Below the pieces are notes generated by a model. The model made no database searches. It saw only the letters and a program-made list of their open reading frames with translations, and was not told where the DNA came from. 64,000 bases of DNA from ZC4RG25 sp041687075. GTDB taxonomy: Bacteria; Pseudomonadota; Alphaproteobacteria; Rhizobiales; Hyphomicrobiaceae. This document shows, in pieces, positions 16,389-25,093 of this stretch. The first letter of the stretch is position 1. The number at the start of each line of letters is the position of its first letter. Both the position numbers and the translations under genes were made by a program. The stretch is from the NCBI GenBank assembly GCA_041687075.1, contig JAWLCO010000004.1, positions 1 to 64,000 on the forward strand. The letters run 5' to 3'.

Positions 16389-17366
16389 TCACCATCGCGC
16401 CAGGGCGGCGCCCCAGGTGAAGCCGCCGCCCATGGCCTCCATCAGCACAAGGCTGCCTTCCTTCAGCCTGTGCTGCTCGAAAGCCTGATTGAGCGCCAAC
16501 GGGATCGAAGCTGCCGACGTATTGCCGTGCTCGCCGAGGGTTACGATGATCTTCTCCGGAGATACGGCGAGCTTCCTTGCGACACCATCGAGGATGCGCG
16601 CATTGGCCTGGTGGGGCACGAACAGGTCGATCTCGTCGGCCGCATACCCGGTCATCAGCAGCATTTCCTCGATCACGCCGGAGATCTTCTGGACTGCGTG
16701 CCGGAAGACTTCGCGACCGTTCATGCGGAGATGGCCGGTCGTCTTGGTCGAGCCGGGACCGCCATCGACGTACAGCAGCTCCTCGAAACGGCCGTCCGAC
16801 CTGAGCCGGGTTCCCAGGATGCCGCGATCCTCGCGCGTGCCATGCTGCGGCTGGGCTTCCAGCAGCACGGCTCCCGCACCGTCGCCGAAGAGCACGCAGG
16901 TGCTGCGGTCGGACCAGTCGAGGATCCGCGAGAACGTCTCCGCGCCAATTACCAGTGCCCGCTTGAACTGGCCGGCCTTGAGGAAGTTGTCGGCGGTCGC
17001 CAGCGCATAGACGAAGCCGGAGCAGACCGCCTGCATATCGAACGCTGCACCCTTCGTGATGCCCAGCTCGGCCTGGATGCGGACGGCGGTGGCAGGGAAC
17101 GTGCGGTCGGGCGTGGCGGTCGCGCAGATCACGAGATCGACATCGACCGGATCGACGCCCGCGCGAACCATCGCCTGCCGCGCAGCGGCGATGCCGAGAT
17201 CAGAGGTCAGCTCCCCGTCAGCCGCGATGTGGCGTGAGCGGATACCGGTGCGCTCGCGGATCCAGTCGTCGCTCGTATCGACGATCCTCGACAGGTCGGC
17301 GTTGGTCAGCACCCGCTTCGGCAGGTACGCGCCTACGCCGCGGATGACGGATCGGATGACAGCCAA
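16389..17366 (-). CDS. fabH: 3-oxoacyl-[acyl-carrier-protein] synthase III
   Basis: FabH condenses acetyl-CoA with malonyl-ACP to start fatty-acid synthesis. The 325-residue protein has the catalytic triad C115 (AVCSGF), H252 (PHQAN) and N282 (GNTSAAS), plus the ISTRTGI-like ERTGIRSRH segment. It follows plsX by 89 bases, the usual arrangement linking fatty-acid initiation with phospholipid synthesis. Confidence 0.97.
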   Translation of the reverse strand: MAVIRSVIRGVGAYLPKRVLTNADLSRIVDTSDDWIRERTGIRSRHIAADGELTSDLGIAAARQAMVRAGVDPVDVDLVICATATPDRTFPATAVRIQAELGITKGAAFDMQAVCSGFVYALATADNFLKAGQFKRALVIGAETFSRILDWSDRSTCVLFGDGAGAVLLEAQPQHGTREDRGILGTRLRSDGRFEELLYVDGGPGSTKTTGHLRMNGREVFRHAVQKISGVIEEMLLMTGYAADEIDLFVPHQANARILDGVARKLAVSPEKIIVTLGEHGNTSAASIPLALNQAFEQHRLKEGSLVLMEAMGGGFTWGAALARW

Positions 17367-17455
17367 AACGTCCCCCTACTCTCGAGCAGCGGCCTGGCTC
17401 ACTTGCCTTCTGCCGCGGCTCGTTTCCAGTTTTTGTGTGGTTCGGTCCGCCACTT

Positions 17456-18499
17456 CTACTTCTCGACGACAGCGTCGAGCTTGCCGTGGAACGAGATCAG
17501 ATCGGCCGTAAGCCTTCCCAAAAGACCGCTTTCGGCCATGTCGTAGCCGAGATCGATGGCGCTCGCAAAGCCGACGGCGTCCGTGCCGCCGTGGCTCTTG
17601 ATCGCAATGCCGTTGAGGCCGAGGAACGTGCCGCCGTTGGAGCGCCGCGGGTCCATCTTCTCCTTCAGCACCGCGAAGCCGCCGCGCGCCAGGAAGGCGC
17701 CGACGCGTGACATCAATGAGCGCGTCATTGCGGCCCTGATGTATTGCGCGATCTGCCGTGCCGTCCCTTCCGCCGTCTTGAGTGCGATATTGCCCGCGAA
17801 GCCCTCGACAACCACCACGTCGACGGCGCCCTGGCCGATCTGATCGCCTTCAACGAAGCCCCGGTAGTCGATCGGCAGATCGGTGATCTCCTTCAGCCAG
17901 GCGTGCGCCTTGCGCACCTCGTCGACGCCCTTGATCTCCTCGACGCCGACGTTGAGCAGGCCGACGCTGGGCTTCTCGATGTGGTACAGGGCGCGCGACA
18001 TGGCGGCGCCCATGAGCGCGTACTCGCAGAGCTGCCGCGCGGAGGCGCCAATGTTCGCGCCGACATCGAGGACGATGCACTCGCTCGTGACGGTCGGCCA
18101 CAGGGCGGCGATCGCCGGGCGCTCGATATCGGCGGCGGGCTTCAGCACCAGCTTGGCCATCGCCATGAGCGCCCCGGTGTTTCCGGCGGACACGGCGACA
18201 TCAGCCTCACCCTTCTGGACGGCTTCGAGGGCGAGCCACATGCTGGAGCCGCGGCCGCGGCGCAGGGCCTGGCTCGGCTTGTCGTCCGACGTAACGACCA
18301 CCTCTGTGTGGACGATCTCGGACCTGGCGGCGAGCTTGGGATGGCGGGCGAGGACGCCTGCGATGTGCGCCTCGTCGCCGAAGAACCGGAACTCGAGCTG
18401 CGGGTGCCGGACCAGCGCTATGTCAGCGCCTGGGATCACCACTTCGGGCCCGTGATCGCCCCCCATGGCGTCGAGCGCTATGATCCGCTGAGCGGGCAT
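17456..18499 (-). CDS. plsX: Phosphate acyltransferase PlsX
   Basis: PlsX converts acyl-ACP to acyl-phosphate for phospholipid synthesis at the membrane. The 347-residue protein begins IIALDAMGGDHGPEVVI, the family's N-terminal signature, and contains DVGANIGASARQLCEYA and GFAGNIALKTAEG. The frame is open for 32 more codons upstream, but the ATG at 18499 places the signature at the N-terminus, as in other members. Confidence 0.96.
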   Translation of the reverse strand: MPAQRIIALDAMGGDHGPEVVIPGADIALVRHPQLEFRFFGDEAHIAGVLARHPKLAARSEIVHTEVVVTSDDKPSQALRRGRGSSMWLALEAVQKGEADVAVSAGNTGALMAMAKLVLKPAADIERPAIAALWPTVTSECIVLDVGANIGASARQLCEYALMGAAMSRALYHIEKPSVGLLNVGVEEIKGVDEVRKAHAWLKEITDLPIDYRGFVEGDQIGQGAVDVVVVEGFAGNIALKTAEGTARQIAQYIRAAMTRSLMSRVGAFLARGGFAVLKEKMDPRRSNGGTFLGLNGIAIKSHGGTDAVGFASAIDLGYDMAESGLLGRLTADLISFHGKLDAVVEK

Positions 18500-18709
18500 G
18501 CGTGTTTGGCCTGGGTAACCAATCCCCTGGAGAGAATGGCGAAAAACGCCTGCTTTAGACCTTGCATGCGCTCGCCTGCGAAACGCTCGGAACATACCCG
18601 TTTGGCGGCCGGAGACAAGAAATTCTTAACCACCGTTCGCCTTCGCCGCGGCTGGCGGCAGAGACGTGCCACACTTCCCTGCGGCGCGAGGTGTTCTCGA
18701 AAAGCTCAA

Positions 18710-19231
18710 CTATTCCCTCGACTTGAGTTGCTTGAGGACAGCGAACGGGCTTTCGGAGGAAACATCCTCGTCACCCATCGCCCCGGGCTGCTCGAACGCG
18801 ACACCTTCCTTGCGCGGATACGGGTTGATTGCCGATGCCAGATGCTCGTAAACGATCCGCCCGACAGGAATCGTGTCGTCTTCGAGCGGTTCGATGTCGC
18901 GGACCTCGAATGCGTCGAACTCGGCCACGCCGGCCGTTTCCGCCGATTCGGGGCGGAATTCCACTTCGAACGGTTCGATGATGTGATCCTGGACGGGCTC
19001 GAGCGTGACGACGCAGCTCTGCGTCACCTCGGCTTCCAAAGTCCCTTGCAGAAGAATGCGCCCCTGCGAAAGCGGCTTCACCTCGTAGCGGGCTTCCAGG
19101 CGATCGCAGGCAAGCAGGTCGAGATCGGCGGCGATCCTCGAGCGCGCTTCTGATGTTGCCTGACGCTCCGCCGCAAGTCCCGTCTCGGGGATATCGCTGA
19201 TGTTGTGGGACCAATCGAGTTCCGATGCCAT
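18710..19231 (-). CDS. DUF177 (YceD-like) protein
   Basis: This 173-residue protein belongs to DUF177, the YceD family, whose members are linked to 23S rRNA accumulation and usually sit by rpmF or plsX. The conserved core includes LEAEVTQSCVVTLEPV and a C-terminal DDTIPVGRIVYEHLASAINPYPRKEG. The single core Cys (in TQSCV) is kept. A GTG at 19249 would add six residues; the ATG at 19231 is preferred. The function in alphaproteobacteria is not established. Confidence 0.88.
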   Translation of the reverse strand: MASELDWSHNISDIPETGLAAERQATSEARSRIAADLDLLACDRLEARYEVKPLSQGRILLQGTLEAEVTQSCVVTLEPVQDHIIEPFEVEFRPESAETAGVAEFDAFEVRDIEPLEDDTIPVGRIVYEHLASAINPYPRKEGVAFEQPGAMGDEDVSSESPFAVLKQLKSRE

Positions 19232-19255
19232 GGCAGAGCTCGCTTCCACGATGGT

Positions 19256-19780
19256 TCAAAAATCGGCAAAGGTGACACGGCCGGACAACAGCTCCGGACC
19301 GGGCAGGGCAGCAAGCTCAGACGCCGCCTTACGCATGTATCCAGCCACTGCCGCGGCCGCAGACATGGGTGCGAACGGCAGCAGATTGCGATGCACAGCC
19401 TCCGCGAGTGCAGGCCCACCGGTTTCGTGCTCGGCGTTGCGGAATTCCGCGGCGCAATCATAGAGAGCACCCGCGGCCTTTTTCACTTTCCGCGGGACGG
19501 TCAGGTCGCCCACTCCCATCTCGCGCATACAGTCATCCATGTCTGCGACGAACGCTTCGACCAGCGCGCGGCGCAGCTCCTGCCCCGATTCGCCTTCCTG
19601 CTTGAGCCTTTCGAGCAGCAGGTATGAATGCACGACCACCATCGCGAAGCGGCCGTCAGGTGTGTCCGGCACGCCATGCTCGGCATAGAACGTCTCGCGC
19701 CGTGCTGCGGTCACGATCGAGCCATAAAGCTCTGATGCCGTTCGACTTGGCTGGCTGCGGGCTCTCAACCAGGTCAGCAT
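19256..19780 (-). CDS. Ubiquinol-cytochrome c chaperone family protein (CBP3-like)
   Basis: This 174-residue protein matches the alphaproteobacterial branch of the CBP3/UQCC1 family, which in mitochondria helps assemble cytochrome b of complex III. The recognisable segment is ETFYAEHGVPDTPDGRF, then VVVHSYLLLERL and a conserved MDDCMREMGVGDLTVPRKVK region. The ATG at 19780 (AGG six to nine bases before it) is chosen; the open frame goes 41 codons further with non-conserved sequence. It is divergent from bamE and upstream of DUF177, as in many relatives. Confidence 0.87.
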   Translation of the reverse strand: MLTWLRARSQPSRTASELYGSIVTAARRETFYAEHGVPDTPDGRFAMVVVHSYLLLERLKQEGESGQELRRALVEAFVADMDDCMREMGVGDLTVPRKVKKAAGALYDCAAEFRNAEHETGGPALAEAVHRNLLPFAPMSAAAAVAGYMRKAASELAALPGPELLSGRVTFADF

Positions 19781-19926
19781 CGGGAGACCTGCCCGGCCGG
19801 CTGCTTTAACAATGATTGATGCATAACCTGCCACTCCGCATTGCAATGAAGTGTGCCTCCGGATAAGCGGTGGCAAGTGGAATCGCAAAGCTGATTCCCA
19901 CAAATCAGGGGGTTGTTGCTTCGGGG

Positions 19927-20439
19927 ATGACTAAGCACAAACATGGCCAGCCGATTACCGCATCACCAGTGCGGTGGCGTGAGGCGGCACGTCGCGGGAC
20001 GCTGATCGCCGGCGCCGTTCTGTTGGCCGGGTCCCTCGCGGCTTGCGGCTCCGGCGCCATCGTCACGAAGCACGGGCATCACTTCCAGCCGTCCGAGCTG
20101 CAGCAGATCCAGCCGGGCATGACCCAGGAGCAGGTCCGGATGACGCTCGGCACGCCGACTGCGACGAGCTCTGTGGGCACCGGTGACGCCTTCTACTACA
20201 TCTCGAGCACGACCAAGCAGGTGGCCTTCTTGGCGCCCGAAGAGGTGGATCGGCGCATCGTAGCCGTCTACTTCACGCGTTCAGGGATGGTCGAGCGTAT
20301 CGCCGAGTATGGCATCCAGGACGGCAAGGTCTTCGACTTCATCAGCCGCACCACGCCGACTGCGAACACCTACGAGGAAGGGCTGTTCAAGCAAATCTTC
20401 CGCAACCTCGGCAAGCGCACCAACATTTTCGGGAGCTGA
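19927..20439 (+). CDS. bamE: Outer membrane protein assembly factor BamE (SmpA/OmlA lipoprotein)
   Basis: BamE is a lipoprotein subunit of the beta-barrel assembly machine. The 170-residue precursor has a basic N-terminus, hydrophobic helix and lipobox LAGSLAAC with the lipidated Cys at 40. The SmpA domain follows (LQQIQPGMTQEQVRMTLGTP, then FYYISS). A GTG at 19870 would add 19 residues before a poorer signal; the ATG at 19927 is used. It ends near a bidirectional terminator shared with hppA. Confidence 0.92.
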   Translation: MTKHKHGQPITASPVRWREAARRGTLIAGAVLLAGSLAACGSGAIVTKHGHHFQPSELQQIQPGMTQEQVRMTLGTPTATSSVGTGDAFYYISSTTKQVAFLAPEEVDRRIVAVYFTRSGMVERIAEYGIQDGKVFDFISRTTPTANTYEEGLFKQIFRNLGKRTNIFGS

Positions 20440-20615
20440 CCGGGGAGCCGCTGACGGCTCCAGATCTGCCGGTTCCGCGTCGGCGGCCTTTCGCGCGCTG
20501 CCGGAGAGCAGTCCAGTGTGACTGCTGTCCGGAAGACGCGTGCATTGTTGCCAGCAGCTTCGTTCTCTCAGCTCCCCGCGAATTCTGATTTGATCGCGCG
20601 GGCGTGAGGCAAAAG

Positions 20616-20641
20616 AAAAGGCCCCGCGAACGGGGCCTTTT
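20616..20641. terminator. Bidirectional rho-independent terminator between bamE and hppA
   Basis: AAAAGGCCCCG (20616-20626) pairs with CGGGGCCTTTT (20631-20641) around a CGAA loop. The stem is GC-rich with an A run on one side and a T run on the other, so it can work for bamE (+) and hppA (-), whose stops flank it. Confidence 0.93.
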
Positions 20642-20667
20642 CAGTTTCTGATCTGACGTTTGCGTCT

Positions 20668-22839
20668 TCAGAACTGCGCCAGCACAGCCAGCAGCAGCAG
20701 CGCCACGATGTTGGTGATCTTGATGAGCGGGTTCACCGCCGGGCCGGCTGTGTCCTTGTATGGATCGCCGACCGTGTCACCGGTGACCGACGCCTTGTGC
20801 GCCTCGGAGCCCTTGACGTGCTTCACGCCGTCCTTGTCGACGAAGCCGTCCTCGAAGGACTTCTTGGCATTGTCCCAGGCGCCGCCGCCGGAGGTCATCG
20901 AGATGGCCACGAACAGACCCGTGACGATGACGCCGAGCAGCATGGCACCGACGGCCGAGAAGGCTGCGCTCTTGCCCGCTGCGCCGCCGCCGGCGACGAA
21001 GTAGATGACCAGGTACAGCACGATCGGGGACAGCACCGGCAGGAGCGACGGAATCACCATCTCCTTGATCGCGGCCCGCGTCAGCAGGTCGACGGCGGCA
21101 GCATAGTCAGGCCGCTCCGTACCCTTCATGATGCCGGGCTTCTCCCGGAACTGACGGCGCACTTCGAGCACGATGGCCCCACCCGCACGGCCGACCGCCG
21201 TCATGGCGATGCCGCCGAACAGGAACGGGATCAGACCGCCGATCAGCAGGCCCACAACCACGTAGGGGTTGGAGAGCTGGAAGTCCGGCTGTACGCCCTG
21301 GAAGTACTGGTAGGCCGTCGAGCCGGCGCGGTTCGCCTCGGAGATGAAGTGCTGCAGGTCGTAGCTGTAGGCTGCGAACAGCACCAGCGCGCCGAGACCG
21401 GCCGAGCCGATGGCATAGCCCTTGGTGACGGCCTTGGTCGTGTTGCCGACCGCATCAAGGGCGTCCGTCGAGCGGCGCACTTCCTTCGGCAGGCCCGACA
21501 TCTCGGCGATGCCGCCCGCGTTGTCCGTCACCGGACCGAAGGCGTCGAGCGCCACCACCATGCCTGCGAGGCCCAGCATCGTCGTCGTCGCGATGGCCGT
21601 CCCGAACAGGCCGGCGAGGTTATAGGTGACGATGATCCCGGCGATGATGACCAGCGTGGGCAGAGCGGTCGCTTCGAGCGAGATGGCAAGGCCCTGAATG
21701 ACGTTGGTGCCGTGCCCGGTGACGGATGCCTGCGAGATCGAGCGCACGGGACGGTAGCCGATGCCCGTGTAGTACTCGGTGATCCAGACAATGAGGCCCG
21801 TCACGGCGAGGCCGACGAGACCGCAGATGAACAGGTCCGTACCCGTGATGACCACCCCGACCGCAGTCCCCACGTCGCCCCAGGTGCCGAGAACGTACTG
21901 CGTCGCGATGAACAGGCCCGCAACGGACAGTACCGCCGAGGCGATGAAGCCGCGGTAGAGCGCGCCCATGATCGAGTTGTTGGCGCCGAGCTTCACGAAG
22001 TATGTGCCGATGATCGAGGTGATGAGGCACGCCGCGCCGATGGCCAGCGGGTAGACCATCAGGTTCTCGAGGTTCGGCTGGCCGAGGAAGAAGATGGCCG
22101 CCAGAACCATGGTCGCGACCACGGTCACCGCGTAGGTCTCGAACAGGTCGGCTGCCATGCCGGCGCAGTCACCGACGTTGTCGCCGACGTTGTCTGCGAT
22201 GGTTGCCGGGTTGCGGGGATCGTCCTCCGGGATGCCGGCCTCTACCTTGCCGACGAGGTCGCCGCCGACGTCGGCGCCCTTGGTGAAGATGCCACCACCC
22301 AGACGGGCGAAGATCGAGATCAGCGATGCGCCGAAACCGAGCGCCACGAGGGAGTCGATGACCACGCGGTCGGCAGTGTTATAGCCGAGCCCAAGCACGA
22401 GGAAGGTGTAGTAGACCGCCACGCCCAGCAGCGCGAGGCCGGCGACCAGCATGCCCGTTACGGCACCGGACTTGAATGCGATGTCGAGGCCGCTGGCCAG
22501 GGACACCGTCGCCGCCTGCGCCGTGCGCACGTTGGCACGTACGGAGACGTTCATGCCGATGTAGCCGGCAAGGCCCGACAGGATGGCACCGACCGCGAAG
22601 CCGATGGCTGTCCAGGTGCCGAGAAGGAGCAGAGCGAGGACGAAGATGGCAACGCCGGCAATGGCAATGGTGGTGTACTGCCGGTTGAGATAGGCGCTTG
22701 CGCCCTCTCGGATCGCGCCGGCGATCTCCTGCATCTTCTGATTGCCGGGGTCGGCCTTCATGACCGACTGGATGGTGAACACGGCGTAGATGATCGAGAT
22801 CAGCCCTGCGGCGATGATCACCCAAAGCGCTAGAGTCAT
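20668..22839 (-). CDS. hppA: Membrane-bound proton-pumping pyrophosphatase, K+-independent type
   Basis: The protein couples hydrolysis of pyrophosphate to proton export across the membrane, saving energy from biosynthesis. The 723-residue protein has about 16 helices. The substrate/metal site is seen as GADVGGDLVGKVE (188-200) and DNVGDNVGDCAGMAADLFETY (217-236). The residue that decides potassium need is Lys469 in GNTTKAVTKG, with Thr472; K+-dependent enzymes have Ala here. It is therefore the K+-independent class, by family knowledge. AAGGAAG precedes the ATG. It is monocistronic and convergent with bamE. Confidence 0.97.
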   Translation of the reverse strand: MTLALWVIIAAGLISIIYAVFTIQSVMKADPGNQKMQEIAGAIREGASAYLNRQYTTIAIAGVAIFVLALLLLGTWTAIGFAVGAILSGLAGYIGMNVSVRANVRTAQAATVSLASGLDIAFKSGAVTGMLVAGLALLGVAVYYTFLVLGLGYNTADRVVIDSLVALGFGASLISIFARLGGGIFTKGADVGGDLVGKVEAGIPEDDPRNPATIADNVGDNVGDCAGMAADLFETYAVTVVATMVLAAIFFLGQPNLENLMVYPLAIGAACLITSIIGTYFVKLGANNSIMGALYRGFIASAVLSVAGLFIATQYVLGTWGDVGTAVGVVITGTDLFICGLVGLAVTGLIVWITEYYTGIGYRPVRSISQASVTGHGTNVIQGLAISLEATALPTLVIIAGIIVTYNLAGLFGTAIATTTMLGLAGMVVALDAFGPVTDNAGGIAEMSGLPKEVRRSTDALDAVGNTTKAVTKGYAIGSAGLGALVLFAAYSYDLQHFISEANRAGSTAYQYFQGVQPDFQLSNPYVVVGLLIGGLIPFLFGGIAMTAVGRAGGAIVLEVRRQFREKPGIMKGTERPDYAAAVDLLTRAAIKEMVIPSLLPVLSPIVLYLVIYFVAGGGAAGKSAAFSAVGAMLLGVIVTGLFVAISMTSGGGAWDNAKKSFEDGFVDKDGVKHVKGSEAHKASVTGDTVGDPYKDTAGPAVNPLIKITNIVALLLLAVLAQF

Positions 22840-23066
22840 GGGATTACTTCCTTCGTGCCGTAGTCAGTTCGCGGCAACACCGGCGAGGCGGAACCGCCGT
22901 CGCCGAGCATGGCCCCCCTTGGAGTAAGAGTGGTGCGAGATTCGTGCGGGCGGACCATGCCAAAACTGCTCTGTCGTTGCAACATGAACACAAGACGAGA
23001 TTCGCCGGGAGAAGGGCCGTGTGGTGCGGCGCGGTGCCGCCACAGCTCACCTGTGTGGCGGAATGG

Positions 23067-24053
23067 TCACCCCTGGAAGTGATCGTAGCCGGGCCGGGTG
23101 AGCTCAAGGGGCTTCCCGTCCGAACCGAGCACGCGTACGCCGCGGCCCTGATGCAGATAACCGATGCGCGTCACCGGAACACCGCCCGTCCGCGCGCTCG
23201 CTTCGAATGCGGCAGCCTGGGCCGGAGCTACCGCGGCGAGGACCTCGTAATCATCGCCGCCCGTCAGCGGGAGCTCGCGGAGTTCTGGCCGCAACTCGAC
23301 TGCACGCCGGGCGGCTGCCGAGAGAGGGACCGCATCGGCGCGAACCTCGGCCGCAAGGGCCGAGGCGCGGCACAAGCGGCCGAGGTCCTTGACGAGCCCA
23401 TCCGATATATCCATTGCCGCGGTTGCGTGATCGAGCAACGCGTCCCGCAGCCCCACCCGCGGCTCCGGCCGCAGATAGCGCTGCTCGAGAAACGAGCTGT
23501 CCGCAGGGGGCAGTCCGGGTGGCACTTTCAGCCCGATCGCCGAATCGCCGAGCGAGCCGGAGACGTAGACGAGGTCGCCAGCCTTCGCCGTCCCGCGCCG
23601 GACCATACGCCCGCTCGGAACGCTGCCGATGGCCATGATGGTCACCGACAATGGCGCATTCGGCCGCCTGTCCGTATCGCCGCCCATGAGCACGAGGCCG
23701 AAGCGGTCCTGTGCTGCCTTGAGGCCTCCGCTGAAGCGCTCGAGCCAATCACCACCCGGCGTGCTCGGGAAGGCGAGGGAGAGAAGATAGCCGACCGGCC
23801 GCGCGGCCTTTGCGGCAAGGTCCGACACGTTCACCGCGACGGCCTTCCAGGCGATGTCCTCTGGCGCGTCCCCGGCGCGGAAGTGAATGCCCTCTGCAAT
23901 CGCGTCGGTTTTCAGTACGAGGTCGTGCCCCGGCTCGGGCGTCAGGGCCGCACAGTCCTCGTCGAGGCCGAATGCGCCTGGGAAGCCGGCCGTCAGCGGC
24001 CCGAAGGTGCCGCGGATAAGGGCGTCCTCGCCTGTGATGCCGTCCTCTCCCAT
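23067..24053 (-). CDS. thiL: Thiamine-monophosphate kinase
   Basis: ThiL phosphorylates thiamine monophosphate to the active diphosphate. The 328-residue protein shows the ATP/metal motifs FGLDEDCAAL near 28-37, LKTDAIAEGIHF, VNVSDLAAKAARP and MGGDTDRRPN, and the substrate-side MDISDGLVKDLGRL. It starts 15 bases after nusB stops and is the last gene of the rib-nusB run before a 227-base gap ahead of hppA. Confidence 0.95.
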   Translation of the reverse strand: MGEDGITGEDALIRGTFGPLTAGFPGAFGLDEDCAALTPEPGHDLVLKTDAIAEGIHFRAGDAPEDIAWKAVAVNVSDLAAKAARPVGYLLSLAFPSTPGGDWLERFSGGLKAAQDRFGLVLMGGDTDRRPNAPLSVTIMAIGSVPSGRMVRRGTAKAGDLVYVSGSLGDSAIGLKVPPGLPPADSSFLEQRYLRPEPRVGLRDALLDHATAAMDISDGLVKDLGRLCRASALAAEVRADAVPLSAAARRAVELRPELRELPLTGGDDYEVLAAVAPAQAAAFEASARTGGVPVTRIGYLHQGRGVRVLGSDGKPLELTRPGYDHFQG

Positions 24054-24068
24054 GTCACCGGCCCGCCT

Positions 24069-24566
24069 CTAGCCTGCGTGGCCGCGGGGCCTGTCTGCAA
24101 ACTCTGCAGGCCGCAGGCGCCGTGCGATCTTGTCGAGCACGCCGTTAACGACCTTCGGCTCGTCCTCGGAGAAGAACGCGTGGGCGATCTCGATGTACTC
24201 GTTGATGACGACGCGGCCGGGCACATCCGGCCGTTCCATCAGCTCATAGACGCCGGATCGCAGAATGGCCCGCAGGATGGAGTCGACCCGGCCCAGGTTC
24301 CAGCCTGCGGCGAGCTGCTGGTTGACGAGCGGGTCGATGTCCCGCTGGCGGCGGACGACGCCGCGCAGCAGCTCGGCAAAGAACGTCGGATCGGCGCCGA
24401 CGATGGCATCCCCGGGCTCGGCCTGCAGAAACCGCAGGTTCTGGAACTCGTCGATGACCGCGTTGAGGTCAGTCTGGGCCATGTCCATCTGGTACAGGCC
24501 CTGCACGGCGGCAACGCGGGCCGCGCTGCGCGGATTCCGCTTCACGGTATTCTCTTCGGATGTCAT
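24069..24566 (-). CDS. nusB: Transcription antitermination factor NusB
   Basis: NusB with NusE binds boxA RNA in rRNA operons and prevents premature termination. The 165-residue all-helical protein has RSAARVAAVQGLYQMDM at the N-terminus and the core LRAILRSGVYELMERPDVPG, VINEYIEIAHAFF and FVNGVLDKIA-like (KVVNGVLDKIARRL) segments. Its ATG overlaps the ribH stop (ATGA), the usual ribH-nusB coupling. Confidence 0.96.
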   Translation of the reverse strand: MTSEENTVKRNPRSAARVAAVQGLYQMDMAQTDLNAVIDEFQNLRFLQAEPGDAIVGADPTFFAELLRGVVRRQRDIDPLVNQQLAAGWNLGRVDSILRAILRSGVYELMERPDVPGRVVINEYIEIAHAFFSEDEPKVVNGVLDKIARRLRPAEFADRPRGHAG

Positions 24567-25087
24567 GCGCCCTGGCCTTGGAACTGCCGGGCGATCTCAA
24601 TGAGCTGCAGGCAGGCGCGCGCCGCGTCGCCACCCTTGCCGTCGCGGCCGCCTTTCGCACGCTCGAGTGCCTGCGCTTCGGTGTCGACCGTGAGTATGCC
24701 GTTGCCGACGGGCACACCATGGCGGATGGCCACGTCCATCAGCCAGTGGTTCGCGTTGTTGCAGACGATGTCGTAGTGCGCCGTCTCGCCGCGAATGACG
24801 CAGCCTAGGGCAATGGCGCCGCTGTACCACGCACTTGGCGCCGTAGCCGGGATCAGTCCTGTGCTGACGGCTTGGGTCAAAACCTGAGGGATTTCCAGAG
24901 CACCCGGCACCGTCACCCGGTCGTATGCGGCACCGGCTGCCTCGAGCTCCGCAACCGCGCCTTCCAGAAGCGCATCGCAGATATGGTCGTAGAACCGCCC
25001 CTCTATGATCAGGATCCGGAAACGCGGCCGCCCCGACATGGTGCTGCCCGTCGTCGTAACCGTCGTGCGTGAACCCCGTCCGACCAT
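24563..25087 (-). CDS. ribH: 6,7-dimethyl-8-ribityllumazine synthase
   Basis: RibH joins the ribityl pyrimidine with dihydroxybutanone phosphate to give lumazine, the penultimate step to riboflavin. The enzyme has VPGALEIP, ALGCVIRGETAHYD (with the catalytic His) and PVGNGILTVDTEAQALERA. The first ATG (25087, 6 bases after the ribB stop) gives 174 residues; a second ATG at 25039 (MSGRPRFRILI) gives 158, closer to the family's usual length. Coupling to ribB slightly favours the first. Confidence 0.94.
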   Translation of the reverse strand: MVGRGSRTTVTTTGSTMSGRPRFRILIIEGRFYDHICDALLEGAVAELEAAGAAYDRVTVPGALEIPQVLTQAVSTGLIPATAPSAWYSGAIALGCVIRGETAHYDIVCNNANHWLMDVAIRHGVPVGNGILTVDTEAQALERAKGGRDGKGGDAARACLQLIEIARQFQGQGA

Positions 25088-25093
25088 GATGCT

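Noticed and set aside
20797..22833. 678-residue open frame opposite hppA
   Set aside because: Antisense frame kept open by GC-rich codon bias; Arg/His/Asp-rich composition, no ribosome-binding site, and hppA on the other strand is certain.
22944..24776. 610-residue plus-strand frame across thiL, nusB and part of ribH
   Set aside because: It runs antisense through three confident genes; composition is typical of a shadow frame.
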